From S012-109 sp964425105 (GTDB taxonomy: Bacteria; Pseudomonadota; Gammaproteobacteria; SZUA-140): a stretch of 25,806 bases of DNA. The notes under the pieces are model-generated. The model ran no database searches. It was not told where the DNA came from and saw nothing but the letters and a program-made list of their open reading frames with translations. The DNA lies in NCBI GenBank assembly GCA_964425105.1, contig CAYRLE010000033.1, positions 1-25,806 of the forward strand, read 5' to 3'. Numbering within the stretch: position 1 is the first letter of the stretch; each line of letters begins with the position of its first letter. Positions 8,212-14,999 of the stretch are shown in pieces. The translations under genes and the position numbers were made by a program.

Positions 8212-9062
8212 TGTCCACCGTCTACCTCAACGGGGCCTTCATGCCCCTGGAAGAAGCGGCCATTTCGCCGCTGGACCGGGGTTTCATCTTCGCCGACGGC
8301 GTCTACGAGGTGATCCCCGTCTACAACGGCCACTTGTTCCGCCTGGAGGAGCATCTGCAGCGCCTGGACCTGAGCCTGGCTGGCATTCGCATGGACTCCC
8401 CCCATGATCACCGGGAATGGCGTCTCATCCTGGAGGGGCTGGTGCAGAACAACCCGGCCCCCGACCAGTCCCTGTATCTGCAGATCACCCGCGGCGTGGC
8501 GCGCCGCGACCATGCATTCCCCCAGGACACCCGGCCCACGGTGTTCGCCATGAGTTCGCCCCTCGCCCCCCTGCCCGCCGAGATCCGCGAACGGGGTGTG
8601 GCCGCCATCACTCTGGAGGACATCCGCTGGCGCTACTGCCACCTCAAGACCATCGCCCTGCTGCCCAATATCCTGCTGCGCCAGGAGGCGCTGGACCAGG
8701 ATGCCGTGGAGGCCATCCTGATCCGCGAGGGGGAGGTCAGTGAAGGCGCCGCCAGCAATCTGTTCATGGTGCACGCGGGGCGCATCATCACCCCGCCCAA
8801 GGGCCCGCGCCTGCTGCCCGGCATCACCCGCGACCTGATCGTGGAACTGGGCCAGGCCCACGACATGGCGGTGGCGGAAGAATCCATCACACCTATTGAG
8901 CTGGCCCAGGCCGATGAAATCTGGCTCACCAGTTCCACGCGCGAGATCCTCCCCGTGACCCGCCTCGACGGCCGTTCCGTGGGAGCAGGCCGCCCCGGTC
9001 CCTGCTGGCAGCGCATGATCGCTCTCTATCAGGCGTACAAGGCCAGTTACGAGACGCCATAG
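8211..9062 (+). CDS. dat: D-amino-acid aminotransferase (PLP class IV)
   Basis: A 283-aa class IV PLP aminotransferase starting with GTG inside the dacA stop. The N-terminus YLNGAFMPLEEAAISPLDRGFIFADGVYEVIPVYNGHLFRLEEHL and K146 (in HLKTIALLPN) match D-alanine aminotransferases, where the lysine carries PLP and the enzyme interconverts D-Ala and 2-oxoglutarate with pyruvate and D-Glu. SEGAASNLFMV and LTSSTREILPV are the usual phosphate- and substrate-binding segments. Branched-chain aminotransferase or aminodeoxychorismate lyase are the alternatives in this fold; length, sequence and the cell-wall context favour D-amino acids. Its place directly after dacA suggests handling of released D-Ala. 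Confidence 0.88.
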   Translation: MSTVYLNGAFMPLEEAAISPLDRGFIFADGVYEVIPVYNGHLFRLEEHLQRLDLSLAGIRMDSPHDHREWRLILEGLVQNNPAPDQSLYLQITRGVARRDHAFPQDTRPTVFAMSSPLAPLPAEIRERGVAAITLEDIRWRYCHLKTIALLPNILLRQEALDQDAVEAILIREGEVSEGAASNLFMVHAGRIITPPKGPRLLPGITRDLIVELGQAHDMAVAEESITPIELAQADEIWLTSSTREILPVTRLDGRSVGAGRPGPCWQRMIALYQAYKASYETP

Positions 9063-9075
9063 CAAGGCAGCAGCC

Positions 9076-9348
9076 ATGAGCGACAGCGACCAGGACACCC
9101 TGCTGGAATTCCCCTGCGACTTCCCCATCAAGGTGATCGGGCGGGCCGCGCCCGATTTCGACGCCCTGGTGTTCGCACTGGTGCGCAGCCACGCCCCCGA
9201 CCTGGGTGAAGGCGCCGTCACCACCCGCGCCAGCGGCCAGGGCAACTATCAGGCGGTGACCGTCACCGTGCGCGCCACCAGCAAGGCCCAGCTGGACGCC
9301 ATCTACCGCGAGTTGACGGCCTGCGAACGCATCCTCATGGTGCTGTGA
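9076..9348 (+). CDS. ybeD: YbeD/DUF493 small conserved protein
   Basis: A 90-aa cytoplasmic protein with an ACT-like alpha/beta fold pattern, beginning LLEFPCDFPIKVIGRA and ending ITACERILMVL-like (here LTACERILMVL), both typical of DUF493. It commonly sits between dacA and lipB in gammaproteobacteria, as here. The biochemical role is unknown; an ACT-like regulatory or ligand-binding function is only inferred from fold. AAGG lies about 8 nt before the ATG, and the gene begins 13 nt after dat and ends 10 nt before lipB, consistent with one operon. Confidence 0.92.
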   Translation: MSDSDQDTLLEFPCDFPIKVIGRAAPDFDALVFALVRSHAPDLGEGAVTTRASGQGNYQAVTVTVRATSKAQLDAIYRELTACERILMVL

Positions 9349-9358
9349 CGCCCCGCTC

Positions 9359-10036
9359 ATGTCCCAGACACTGATGGTGCGCCACCTCGGACGAAGGGAC
9401 TACTTCCCCGTCTGGCAGGCCATGCAGCGCTTCACCGCGCAACGCGAGGCCGCCACGCGCGACGAACTCTGGCTGCTGGAACATCCCCCGGTCTACACCC
9501 TGGGCCTGGGTGGGCGGGAAGAGCACGTCCTGGCTCCCGGCGCCATCCCCGTACTGCGCTGCGACCGCGGCGGCCAGGTGACCTATCACGGCCCCGGCCA
9601 GCTGGTGGCCTATCTGTTGCTGGACCTGCGGCGCCGTTCCCTGGGCATCCGCCAACTGGTCCACGACACGGAAGCAGCCCTGATGCGCCTGCTGGCGGCC
9701 TACGGCATCGCGGGCCTGCGCCGCCAGGGCGCCCCCGGCGTCTACGTGGGCGAGGCGAAGCTGGCCGCCCTGGGTTTCCGGGTGCGCCGCGGCTGCTGCT
9801 ATCACGGCCTCAGCCTCAACATCGCCATGGACCTGGAGCCCTTCCGACGCATCAATCCCTGCGGCTATGCGGGGCTGGACGTCACCCAGCTGAAAGACCT
9901 CGGGGGACCGACGGATGCCCGCCAAGTGGCCGCCGATCTCACCCGCCAGCTGGCGCAGGGCTGGGAATACGTTACAATGGACGCCGATCCGCCAGACCTT
10001 TCACCTCTCCAGGACCCGCATCCACATGAGCACTGA
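9359..10036 (+). CDS. lipB: LipB, octanoyl-ACP:protein N-octanoyltransferase
   Basis: A 225-aa cytoplasmic enzyme that transfers octanoyl groups from acyl carrier protein to lipoyl domains of 2-oxoacid dehydrogenases and GcvH, the first step of lipoate synthesis. Key residues are K134 (GEAKLAALGFRV) and the catalytic C168 in NPCGYAG; GGQVTYHGPGQLVAY is the family signature. ATG 9359 is used; an in-frame ATG at 9374 is a shorter alternative. The 3' end overlaps the lipA start by 11 nt, so octanoylation and sulfur insertion are genetically coupled. Confidence 0.96.
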   Translation: MSQTLMVRHLGRRDYFPVWQAMQRFTAQREAATRDELWLLEHPPVYTLGLGGREEHVLAPGAIPVLRCDRGGQVTYHGPGQLVAYLLLDLRRRSLGIRQLVHDTEAALMRLLAAYGIAGLRRQGAPGVYVGEAKLAALGFRVRRGCCYHGLSLNIAMDLEPFRRINPCGYAGLDVTQLKDLGGPTDARQVAADLTRQLAQGWEYVTMDADPPDLSPLQDPHPHEH

Positions 10037-10982
10037 CAATCGCAAACAGGCCGGCCTGCACCAGCGCGGCCAGGACAAGGTGGCGCGCATCCCCGTCAAG
10101 ATCGAGCCTACCGAGCGCCCGCCGCGCAAACCGCCATGGATACGCGCCAAGGGCGCCAGCGGCCCCAATGTGATGCGCCTCAAGGAGGTGTTGCGCAGCC
10201 ACGGCCTGCACACAGTGTGCGAAGAGGCCTCCTGCCCCAATCTGGGGGAGTGTTTCAGCCACGGCACCGCCACCTTCATGATCATGGGCGATATCTGCAC
10301 CCGGCGCTGCCCCTTCTGTGACGTGGCCCACGGCAAGCCCCTGCCCCTGGACGAGGAGGAACCGGCACACTTAGCCGAGACCATCCGCTCCATGGGCCTG
10401 CGCTATGTGGTCATCACCTCCGTGGATCGCGACGATCTGCGCGACGGCGGCGCCGCCCACTTCAGCGCCTGCATCCAGGCCATTCGCGCCGCCACCCCCG
10501 CCACCCGCATCGAGATCCTGGTACCCGACTTCCGCGGCCGCGTGGAGCGCGCCCTGGAGATGCTGCAGACGGCCCCCCCGGACATCTTCAACCACAATCT
10601 GGAGACCGTGCCCCGCCTCTACCGCCAGGCGCGCCCCGGCGCCGACTACCAGGGTTCACTGGCGCTGCTGCAGCGCCACAAGGCGCGCTTTCCCCATATC
10701 CCCACCAAGTCGGGCCTGATGCTGGGACTGGGGGAGACGCGCGAGGAAATCCAACTGGTGCTGGCGGATCTGCGCGCCCACGGCTGCGACATGCTGACTC
10801 TGGGACAATACCTGCAACCCAGCAAATACCACCTGCCGGTGGAGCGCTTCGTCACCCCGGAGGAATTCGACAGCCTGGCGGATAGCGCCCGCGCCATGGG
10901 CTTCAGCAAGGTCGCCAGCGGCCCCATGGTGCGTTCCTCCTACCATGCCGACCTGCAGGCGGCGGGGGAGAAGGTGTCGTGA
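10026..10982 (+). CDS. lipA: LipA, lipoyl synthase (radical SAM)
   Basis: A 318-aa radical-SAM enzyme that inserts two sulfurs into protein-bound octanoyl chains. Both cluster motifs are complete: C65-x4-C70-x5-C76 for the auxiliary [4Fe-4S] cluster that is consumed as sulfur donor, and C91-xxx-C95-xx-C98 for the SAM cluster. RSSYHAD at the C-terminus supplies the conserved serine. The frame is open further upstream inside lipB, but ATG 10026 gives the standard N-terminus. The stop codon TGA (10980-10982) is also the first three bases of a TGAGGAC tandem repeat. Confidence 0.97.
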   Translation: MSTDNRKQAGLHQRGQDKVARIPVKIEPTERPPRKPPWIRAKGASGPNVMRLKEVLRSHGLHTVCEEASCPNLGECFSHGTATFMIMGDICTRRCPFCDVAHGKPLPLDEEEPAHLAETIRSMGLRYVVITSVDRDDLRDGGAAHFSACIQAIRAATPATRIEILVPDFRGRVERALEMLQTAPPDIFNHNLETVPRLYRQARPGADYQGSLALLQRHKARFPHIPTKSGLMLGLGETREEIQLVLADLRAHGCDMLTLGQYLQPSKYHLPVERFVTPEEFDSLADSARAMGFSKVASGPMVRSSYHADLQAAGEKVS

Positions 10983-11041
10983 GGACTGAGGACTGAGGAC
11001 TGAGGACTGAGGACTGAGGACTGAGGACTGAGGACTGAGGA
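10980..11041. repeat. Tandem heptamer (TGAGGAC)n, left block
   Basis: Eight perfect copies of TGAGGAC followed by TGAGGA, running into the assembly gap. The first copy begins on the lipA stop codon. No homology to a CRISPR: there are no spacers and the unit is 7 nt. This is a short-sequence tandem repeat likely to vary in copy number. Confidence 0.95.
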
Positions 11042-11141
11042 NNNNNNNNNNNNNNNNNNNNNNNNNNNNNNNNNNNNNNNNNNNNNNNNNNNNNNNNNNN
11101 NNNNNNNNNNNNNNNNNNNNNNNNNNNNNNNNNNNNNNNNN
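11042..11141. other. 100-N assembly gap inside the heptamer repeat
   Basis: Exactly 100 N, the conventional scaffold placeholder, so the true length is unknown. Both flanks are the same repeat in compatible phase, which suggests the assembler failed in a longer tandem run. Any reading frame drawn through it is meaningless. Confidence 0.97.
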
Positions 11142-11196
11142 GAGGACTGAGGACTGAGGACTGAGGACTGAGGACTGAGGACTGAGGACTGAGGAC
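11142..11196. repeat. Tandem heptamer (TGAGGAC)n, right block
   Basis: GAGGAC followed by seven perfect TGAGGAC copies, then unrelated sequence. It continues the array interrupted by the gap. Confidence 0.95.
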
Positions 11197-11212
11197 ACCA
11201 GGATTATCGGCG

Positions 11213-11265
11213 GGCGCGAAAGCGCCGCTCAACCCCTTGTATCTTGTATCTTTTCTCTTTTATCT
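11213..11265. repeat. Dispersed intergenic element, copy A (hairpin plus TTGTATC heptamers)
   Basis: A 5-bp stem GGCGC/GCGCC closing a GAAA tetraloop (11213-11226), then CTCAACCCC, two TTGTATC heptamers and a pyrimidine-rich tail ending CTTTTATCT. The same order is found at 14937-14995. It lies between the convergent lipA and methyltransferase genes, downstream of both. A bidirectional terminator or RNA 3'-end structure is possible, but a U-tract does not directly follow the stem. Confidence 0.8.
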
Positions 11266-11268
11266 GAA

Positions 11269-12435
11269 CTACAACCTCACCCTGTCATCCCGCACGGAAA
11301 ACCCCAACAGCGGCTCCGTCCAGTCCCGGCTCAGGGCCAGGACCTTGAAAGCCTCGCCCATCTCCCCCGGCAGCAGCAGCTTGCGCAGCTGACGGGCCAG
11401 TTCCACCTGGCGCTGCATATCGCTCTCCGCCGCCAGGTCCACCATGTCCGTGATGCCACAGCCCTGGAGAAAGGCGGCCTGGCTGCTGAAACCGGCCACC
11501 TGCAGGTCAACGGATACCGCGGCCTCGGCCAGGGCAGTGAAGTCCACATGGGCAGTGATGTCCTGCAAGCCCGGCAGATGCAGGGGATCGCCGTGGGCGC
11601 GGTGCCGGTAATAGCACATCAGGGTGCCGTCCAGGCGCTGGGGATGGTAGTACTCGGCGGCCGGATAGCCATAGTCGATGACCAACGCCAGACCGGCGGC
11701 GAGGAAATCCGCCACGCTGCGCACCCAGGCCGCCGCAGCGGGATTGACCTCGCAGACATAGCCTTCGGGCAGTTCCGCCAGCCGCTGGGCCGGCGCCGCC
11801 GCCAGCGCGGGATGGCTGAGGGGCCCCTCCGCCAGGGCCAGTTCGTCATCCGCCAGGGTGACGTACAGTTCCTGGAAGCGCCCCCCCCGCTTCACCAGGC
11901 GGTGCACCGGCATGGCATCCAGCACTTCGTTGGCCAACACCACGCCCCGGAAGCCGGCCTCCGGCAGCCGCTCCAGCCACTGGATGCGCTCCATGAGGCC
12001 GGGCAGGCGCTGCTGCAGCAGGGCCTGCTGTTGCGCCCGCAAGGCCGCGCCGGGCTCCAGGATCAGATAGCGCTCGGGCAAGGTCCCCGCCGCCGCCAGC
12101 GCCTCCAGCAGCGCCGCCGCCATGACGCCCGAGCCGGCGCCGAACTCCAGGATGCAGCCGCCCTCCAGGCCGGCCAGTACCTGGGCGCACTGGCGGGCCA
12201 GGCAGTGGGAAAACAGCGGCGACAATTCCGGTGCGGTGAGGAAATCGCCGCCGGCGCCAAACTGGCGTCGGCCGGCGCTGTAATAGCCTAGCCCCGGGGC
12301 ATAGAGCGCCAGTTCCATGAAGCGGGAAAAGGGTATGCGGCCTGCCGCGGCGATCTCCTCACGGATCCGCTGCAGCAGGCGCTCGCCATGGGCCGCTGCC
12401 GCCACGTCCGGCGCCGGCATGCCTTGCTCTTTCAT
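11269..12435 (-). CDS. MidA/COG1565-type SAM-dependent methyltransferase
   Basis: A 388-aa cytoplasmic protein. FSRFMELALYAPGLGYYSAG near the N-terminus, GDFLTAPELSPLF, the SAM-binding loop ILEFGAGSG (about 95-103) and VVLANEVLDAMPVHRL are characteristic of the COG1565 family, whose eukaryotic member NDUFAF7 dimethylates an arginine of a complex I subunit. The bacterial substrate is not established. AGAGGA lies just before the ATG and supports this start. It is divergent from the pteridine reductase gene with only 49 nt between, so the two may share a promoter region. Confidence 0.85.
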   Translation of the reverse strand: MKEQGMPAPDVAAAAHGERLLQRIREEIAAAGRIPFSRFMELALYAPGLGYYSAGRRQFGAGGDFLTAPELSPLFSHCLARQCAQVLAGLEGGCILEFGAGSGVMAAALLEALAAAGTLPERYLILEPGAALRAQQQALLQQRLPGLMERIQWLERLPEAGFRGVVLANEVLDAMPVHRLVKRGGRFQELYVTLADDELALAEGPLSHPALAAAPAQRLAELPEGYVCEVNPAAAAWVRSVADFLAAGLALVIDYGYPAAEYYHPQRLDGTLMCYYRHRAHGDPLHLPGLQDITAHVDFTALAEAAVSVDLQVAGFSSQAAFLQGCGITDMVDLAAESDMQRQVELARQLRKLLLPGEMGEAFKVLALSRDWTEPLLGFSVRDDRVRL

Positions 12436-12470
12436 GATTTCCTCTTTTCCTCTCGTTTCCCGTTACGGGG

Positions 12471-12476
12471 TATACT
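12471..12476 (+). promoter_or_regulatory. Possible -10 box directly before the pteridine reductase
   Basis: TATACT lies 8 nt before ATG 12485, with no recognisable -35 and no Shine-Dalgarno between it and the ATG. If functional, the transcript would begin at or near the start codon, meaning a leaderless message. Weak call. Confidence 0.25.
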
Positions 12477-12484
12477 GAGCCCCC

Positions 12485-13249
12485 ATGAGCCAGCCCCTCC
12501 CATCTCTGCCTTCCCTGCCGGGCCGCGTGGCCCTGATCACCGGCGCGGCGCGGCGCGTGGGGGCGGTGATCGCGGAAACCCTGCACCGGCAGGGCATGAA
12601 TCTGGTATTGCACTACCGCAGCTCCGGCGCCGAGGCCGAAGCCCTCTGCGAACGGCTCAACCAGGAGCGCCCCGCCTCCGCCATTACCCTGGCCTGCGAA
12701 CTGCACGATACAGCGCGCCTCCCTTCCCTGGCAGCCCGGGCCAGCGCCCACTGGGGACGGCTGGATGCCCTGATCAACAACGCCTCAAGCTTCTACCCCA
12801 CGCCGCTGGGGACCATCACCGAACAGCACTGGGACGATCTCATGGGTAGCAACCTCAAGGCACCGCTGTTCCTCTCCCAGGCCGCCGCCGGCGCACTGCG
12901 GGAAACGAACGGCTGCATCGTCAACATCACCGACATCCATGCCCAGCGGCCGCTGAAGTCCTATCCAGTATACAGCATCGCCAAGGCCGGCCTGGTGATG
13001 CTCACCCGCAGCCTGGCACGGGAACTGGGGCCGGAGATCCGTGTCAATGCCGTCGCCCCCGGCGCTATCATGTGGCCGGAACAGGAGATGGACGAGATCG
13101 TCAAGCAGCGCATCATCAGCCGCACGGCACTGAAACGCCAGGGCCAGCCGGCGGACGTGGCGCGCGCCGTGCTGTTCCTGATCCGCGATGCCGACTACAT
13201 CAGCGGCGAGGTGATCGCCGTGGATGGCGGGCGTTTGCTGGGGGACTGA
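12485..13249 (+). CDS. FolM-type pteridine reductase (SDR)
   Basis: A 254-aa short-chain dehydrogenase/reductase. The cofactor loop TGAARRVG (19-26) has the twin arginine typical of pteridine reductases (TGxxRRxG) that use NADPH. NNASSFYPTPLG, Y163-xxx-K167 (YSIAK) and VNAVAPGAIMWPE complete the pattern. Enzymes of this kind reduce dihydrofolate or dihydromonapterin. The neighbouring folK and folB support a pterin role, although they are on the opposite strand. A general SDR oxidoreductase is the fallback call. Confidence 0.87.
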   Translation: MSQPLPSLPSLPGRVALITGAARRVGAVIAETLHRQGMNLVLHYRSSGAEAEALCERLNQERPASAITLACELHDTARLPSLAARASAHWGRLDALINNASSFYPTPLGTITEQHWDDLMGSNLKAPLFLSQAAAGALRETNGCIVNITDIHAQRPLKSYPVYSIAKAGLVMLTRSLARELGPEIRVNAVAPGAIMWPEQEMDEIVKQRIISRTALKRQGQPADVARAVLFLIRDADYISGEVIAVDGGRLLGD

Positions 13250-13254
13250 AACAG

Positions 13255-13289
13255 GTGATGAGTGATGCGTGAAGAGTAATGGGATGAGG
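13255..13289. repeat. Degenerate period-7 repeat (GTGATGN)
   Basis: Five consecutive heptamers read GTGATGA, GTGATGC, GTGAAGA, GTAATGG, GATGAGG. They begin 5 nt after the pteridine reductase stop in a convergent junction. Decay from a once regular array is inferred from the constant period. Confidence 0.6.
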
Positions 13290-13364
13290 ACACGGCATCA
13301 CTTGCTTGGGGACTACTGTACGACAAGATTCTCCATTGCCCCAGGCAGCCCTGCAGACCCTTGC

Positions 13365-13853
13365 CTAAAGAACCAAAGACAGCGGCGCCAAACGCTGCCC
13401 GCGCTTGTCGAACTCGCGCCACAGCGCTGCATAGCTACGGCCGTTTACCGGATGGCGCTCGCTGCCGGCGATCTCGGCCAGGGGGCAGAGGACAAAGGCG
13501 CAAGCGGTGATCTCGTCACGGGGCAAGTGGATGCGGCCCTCCTCCAAGATGGCATCGCCATACAGCAGCAGATCCACGTCCAGGGTGCGGGAGGCGAAGC
13601 GCGGTCCACCCCGCCGCCGCCCCTGACGCTGTTCCAGGCGGCGCAGGAAATCACCGATCTCGCTCACCGTCTCTTCACTGTCGAAGGCCGCCACCAGGTT
13701 GTAGAAATCAGCCCCCTTGAAACCCACAGCCTCGCTCTCATAGACCGAGGACAGCGTCACTGGCCCATAGCGTTCCCGCAGACCCCGCACCGCGGCACGG
13801 ATGTTCGCCTCGCGCTCGATGTTGCTGCCGATGCCGACATAGACCCGGGGCAT
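13365..13853 (-). CDS. folK: FolK, 6-hydroxymethyl-dihydropterin pyrophosphokinase
   Basis: A 162-aa cytoplasmic kinase that transfers pyrophosphate from ATP to 6-hydroxymethyl-7,8-dihydropterin in folate synthesis. The N-terminus MPRVYVGIGSNIERE and the signature GGPRFASRTLDVDLLLYGD with its Mg-binding aspartates are diagnostic. The frame continues upstream into folB, but the ATG at 13853 gives the canonical N-terminus and sits 4 nt after the folB stop. folB and folK therefore form one operon supplying consecutive pathway steps. The roughly 110-nt stretch downstream carries the period-7 repeat and nothing else recognisable. Confidence 0.95.
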   Translation of the reverse strand: MPRVYVGIGSNIEREANIRAAVRGLRERYGPVTLSSVYESEAVGFKGADFYNLVAAFDSEETVSEIGDFLRRLEQRQGRRRGGPRFASRTLDVDLLLYGDAILEEGRIHLPRDEITACAFVLCPLAEIAGSERHPVNGRSYAALWREFDKRGQRLAPLSLVL

Positions 13854-13857
13854 GGTG

Positions 13858-14220
13858 CTATTCTGAAGCGTCACGTTCGATGAGCACACCCACGTCGCGG
13901 GCGCCGCGGATGGCGCCTTTCTTGTTGATGCGCAGCCGCAGCCAGGCAATGCCGAACTCGTCCATCACCAGCTGCGCCACCCGCTCGGCCAGGGTCTCCA
14001 CCAGCTGGAAGCTGCTCTCTTCCACGAACTGGATGACCGCCTTGGCCACCGCCTTGTAATCAAGGGTATCCTCGATGGCATCGCTGGCGGCCGCCTTGCG
14101 GATGTCTGCGGCCATCTCCAGGTCCAAGCTGACCGTCTGGCGCACCCGGCGCTCCCATTCAAAGATGCCTATGATGGTGTCGACCTTGAGGTCGTAGAGA
14201 TAGATGATGTCCCGTGCCAT
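13858..14220 (-). CDS. folB: FolB, dihydroneopterin aldolase
   Basis: A 120-aa cytoplasmic enzyme that cleaves 7,8-dihydroneopterin to 6-hydroxymethyl-dihydropterin and glycolaldehyde; it forms octamers in the family. Visible family residues include the glutamate in IGIFEWERRVRQ, the LDYKAV tyrosine and the basic RINKKGAIRGARDVGVLIER block with the catalytic lysine. It is the first gene of the folB–folK pair and is divergent from plsY. Confidence 0.95.
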   Translation of the reverse strand: MARDIIYLYDLKVDTIIGIFEWERRVRQTVSLDLEMAADIRKAAASDAIEDTLDYKAVAKAVIQFVEESSFQLVETLAERVAQLVMDEFGIAWLRLRINKKGAIRGARDVGVLIERDASE

Positions 14221-14289
14221 GATTGCCCTGACTCCCCCTCTCGTTCCAGGAGATGATATTCTACCGTTTTTTTGCAGGAACAGCCGACC

Positions 14290-14880
14290 ATGGTAGCGGA
14301 TATCATCTTCATTGCCCTCGCCTATCTGATGGGCTCCTTGTCGAGCGCCATCATTCTATGCCGCCTCGCCGGCCTGCCCGACCCGCGGCAACAGGGCTCG
14401 GGCAACCCCGGCGCCACCAATGTGCTGCGTTTCGGCGGCAAGAAGCTTGCCGTGCTGGTGCTGGTGGGCGATATGTTGAAGGGCTTGCTTCCCGTTCTGG
14501 TGGTCCAGTGGCTCGCCCTGCCGCCGGCCACCGTGGCTGCAGTGGGTGCAGCCGCCTTCCTCGGCCACCTGTTTCCCATCTTCTTCGGCTTCCGCGGCGG
14601 CAAGGGAGTGGCCACCTCGCTGGGTGTGCTGCTGGGCTTTTCCTGGCTGCTGGGACTGTCCATAGTGGCCATCTGGCTGGTCATGGCCACCCTGTTCCGC
14701 ATCTCTTCCCTGGCCGCCATCACCGCGGCACTGCTCGCCCCCCTGGTTTGCTGGCAGCTGCTGGGCGAGCCTTCTTATACGCTTGCTGTTTCTTTCATGA
14801 GCGTGGCGCTGCTGCTGCGCCACCATGGCAATATCCGCAAACTGCTGCGGGGTGAGGAGCCGCGCATCGGCAGCAAGTAG
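14290..14880 (+). CDS. plsY: PlsY, acyl-phosphate:glycerol-3-phosphate acyltransferase
   Basis: A 196-aa inner-membrane enzyme that makes lysophosphatidate from acyl-phosphate and glycerol-3-phosphate. Family motifs are YLMGSLSSAIILCR, GSGNPGATNVLR (glycerol-phosphate loop), HLFPIFFGFRGGKGVATSLG and a C-terminal HHGNIRKLLRGEEPRIG. About five membrane helices are visible. ATG 14290 is preferred, with GCAGGA upstream; TTG 14272 in frame would add six atypical residues. It is divergent from folB, a frequent pairing in gammaproteobacteria, and convergent with tsaD. Confidence 0.95.
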   Translation: MVADIIFIALAYLMGSLSSAIILCRLAGLPDPRQQGSGNPGATNVLRFGGKKLAVLVLVGDMLKGLLPVLVVQWLALPPATVAAVGAAAFLGHLFPIFFGFRGGKGVATSLGVLLGFSWLLGLSIVAIWLVMATLFRISSLAAITAALLAPLVCWQLLGEPSYTLAVSFMSVALLLRHHGNIRKLLRGEEPRIGSK

Positions 14881-14907
14881 CGTACTTGTAGGCGATAGCC
14901 ACCCTAC

Positions 14908-14921
14908 TGAGGACTGAAGAC
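14908..14921. repeat. TGAGGAC-type heptamer, two copies
   Basis: TGAGGAC followed by TGAAGAC, in the same position relative to the hairpin element as the long array at 10980-11196. It looks like a short or decayed counterpart of that array. Confidence 0.65.
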
Positions 14922-14936
14922 TTCAAATTAGGGCCA

Positions 14937-14995
14937 GGCGCGCAAGCGCCCTCAACCCCTTGTATCTTGTATCTTGTATCTTTGCCCTTTTATCT
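14937..14995. repeat. Dispersed intergenic element, copy B (hairpin plus TTGTATC heptamers)
   Basis: GGCGC/GCGCC stem closing a GCAA tetraloop (14937-14950), then CTCAACCCC, three TTGTATC heptamers and a tail ending CTTTTATCT. It matches copy A at 11213-11265, but the loop differs (GCAA against GAAA) and it has one more heptamer. It lies between the convergent plsY and tsaD. Confidence 0.8.
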
Positions 14996-14999
14996 ATAT

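Noticed and set aside
10980..11196. CRISPR array
   Set aside because: The repeated unit is 7 bp with no spacers and there are no cas genes nearby.
10656..11232. Minus-strand frames reading through the N gap as Leu-Ser-Pro-Gln repeats
   Set aside because: They are translations of the heptamer array and the gap; no start, composition or family supports a protein.
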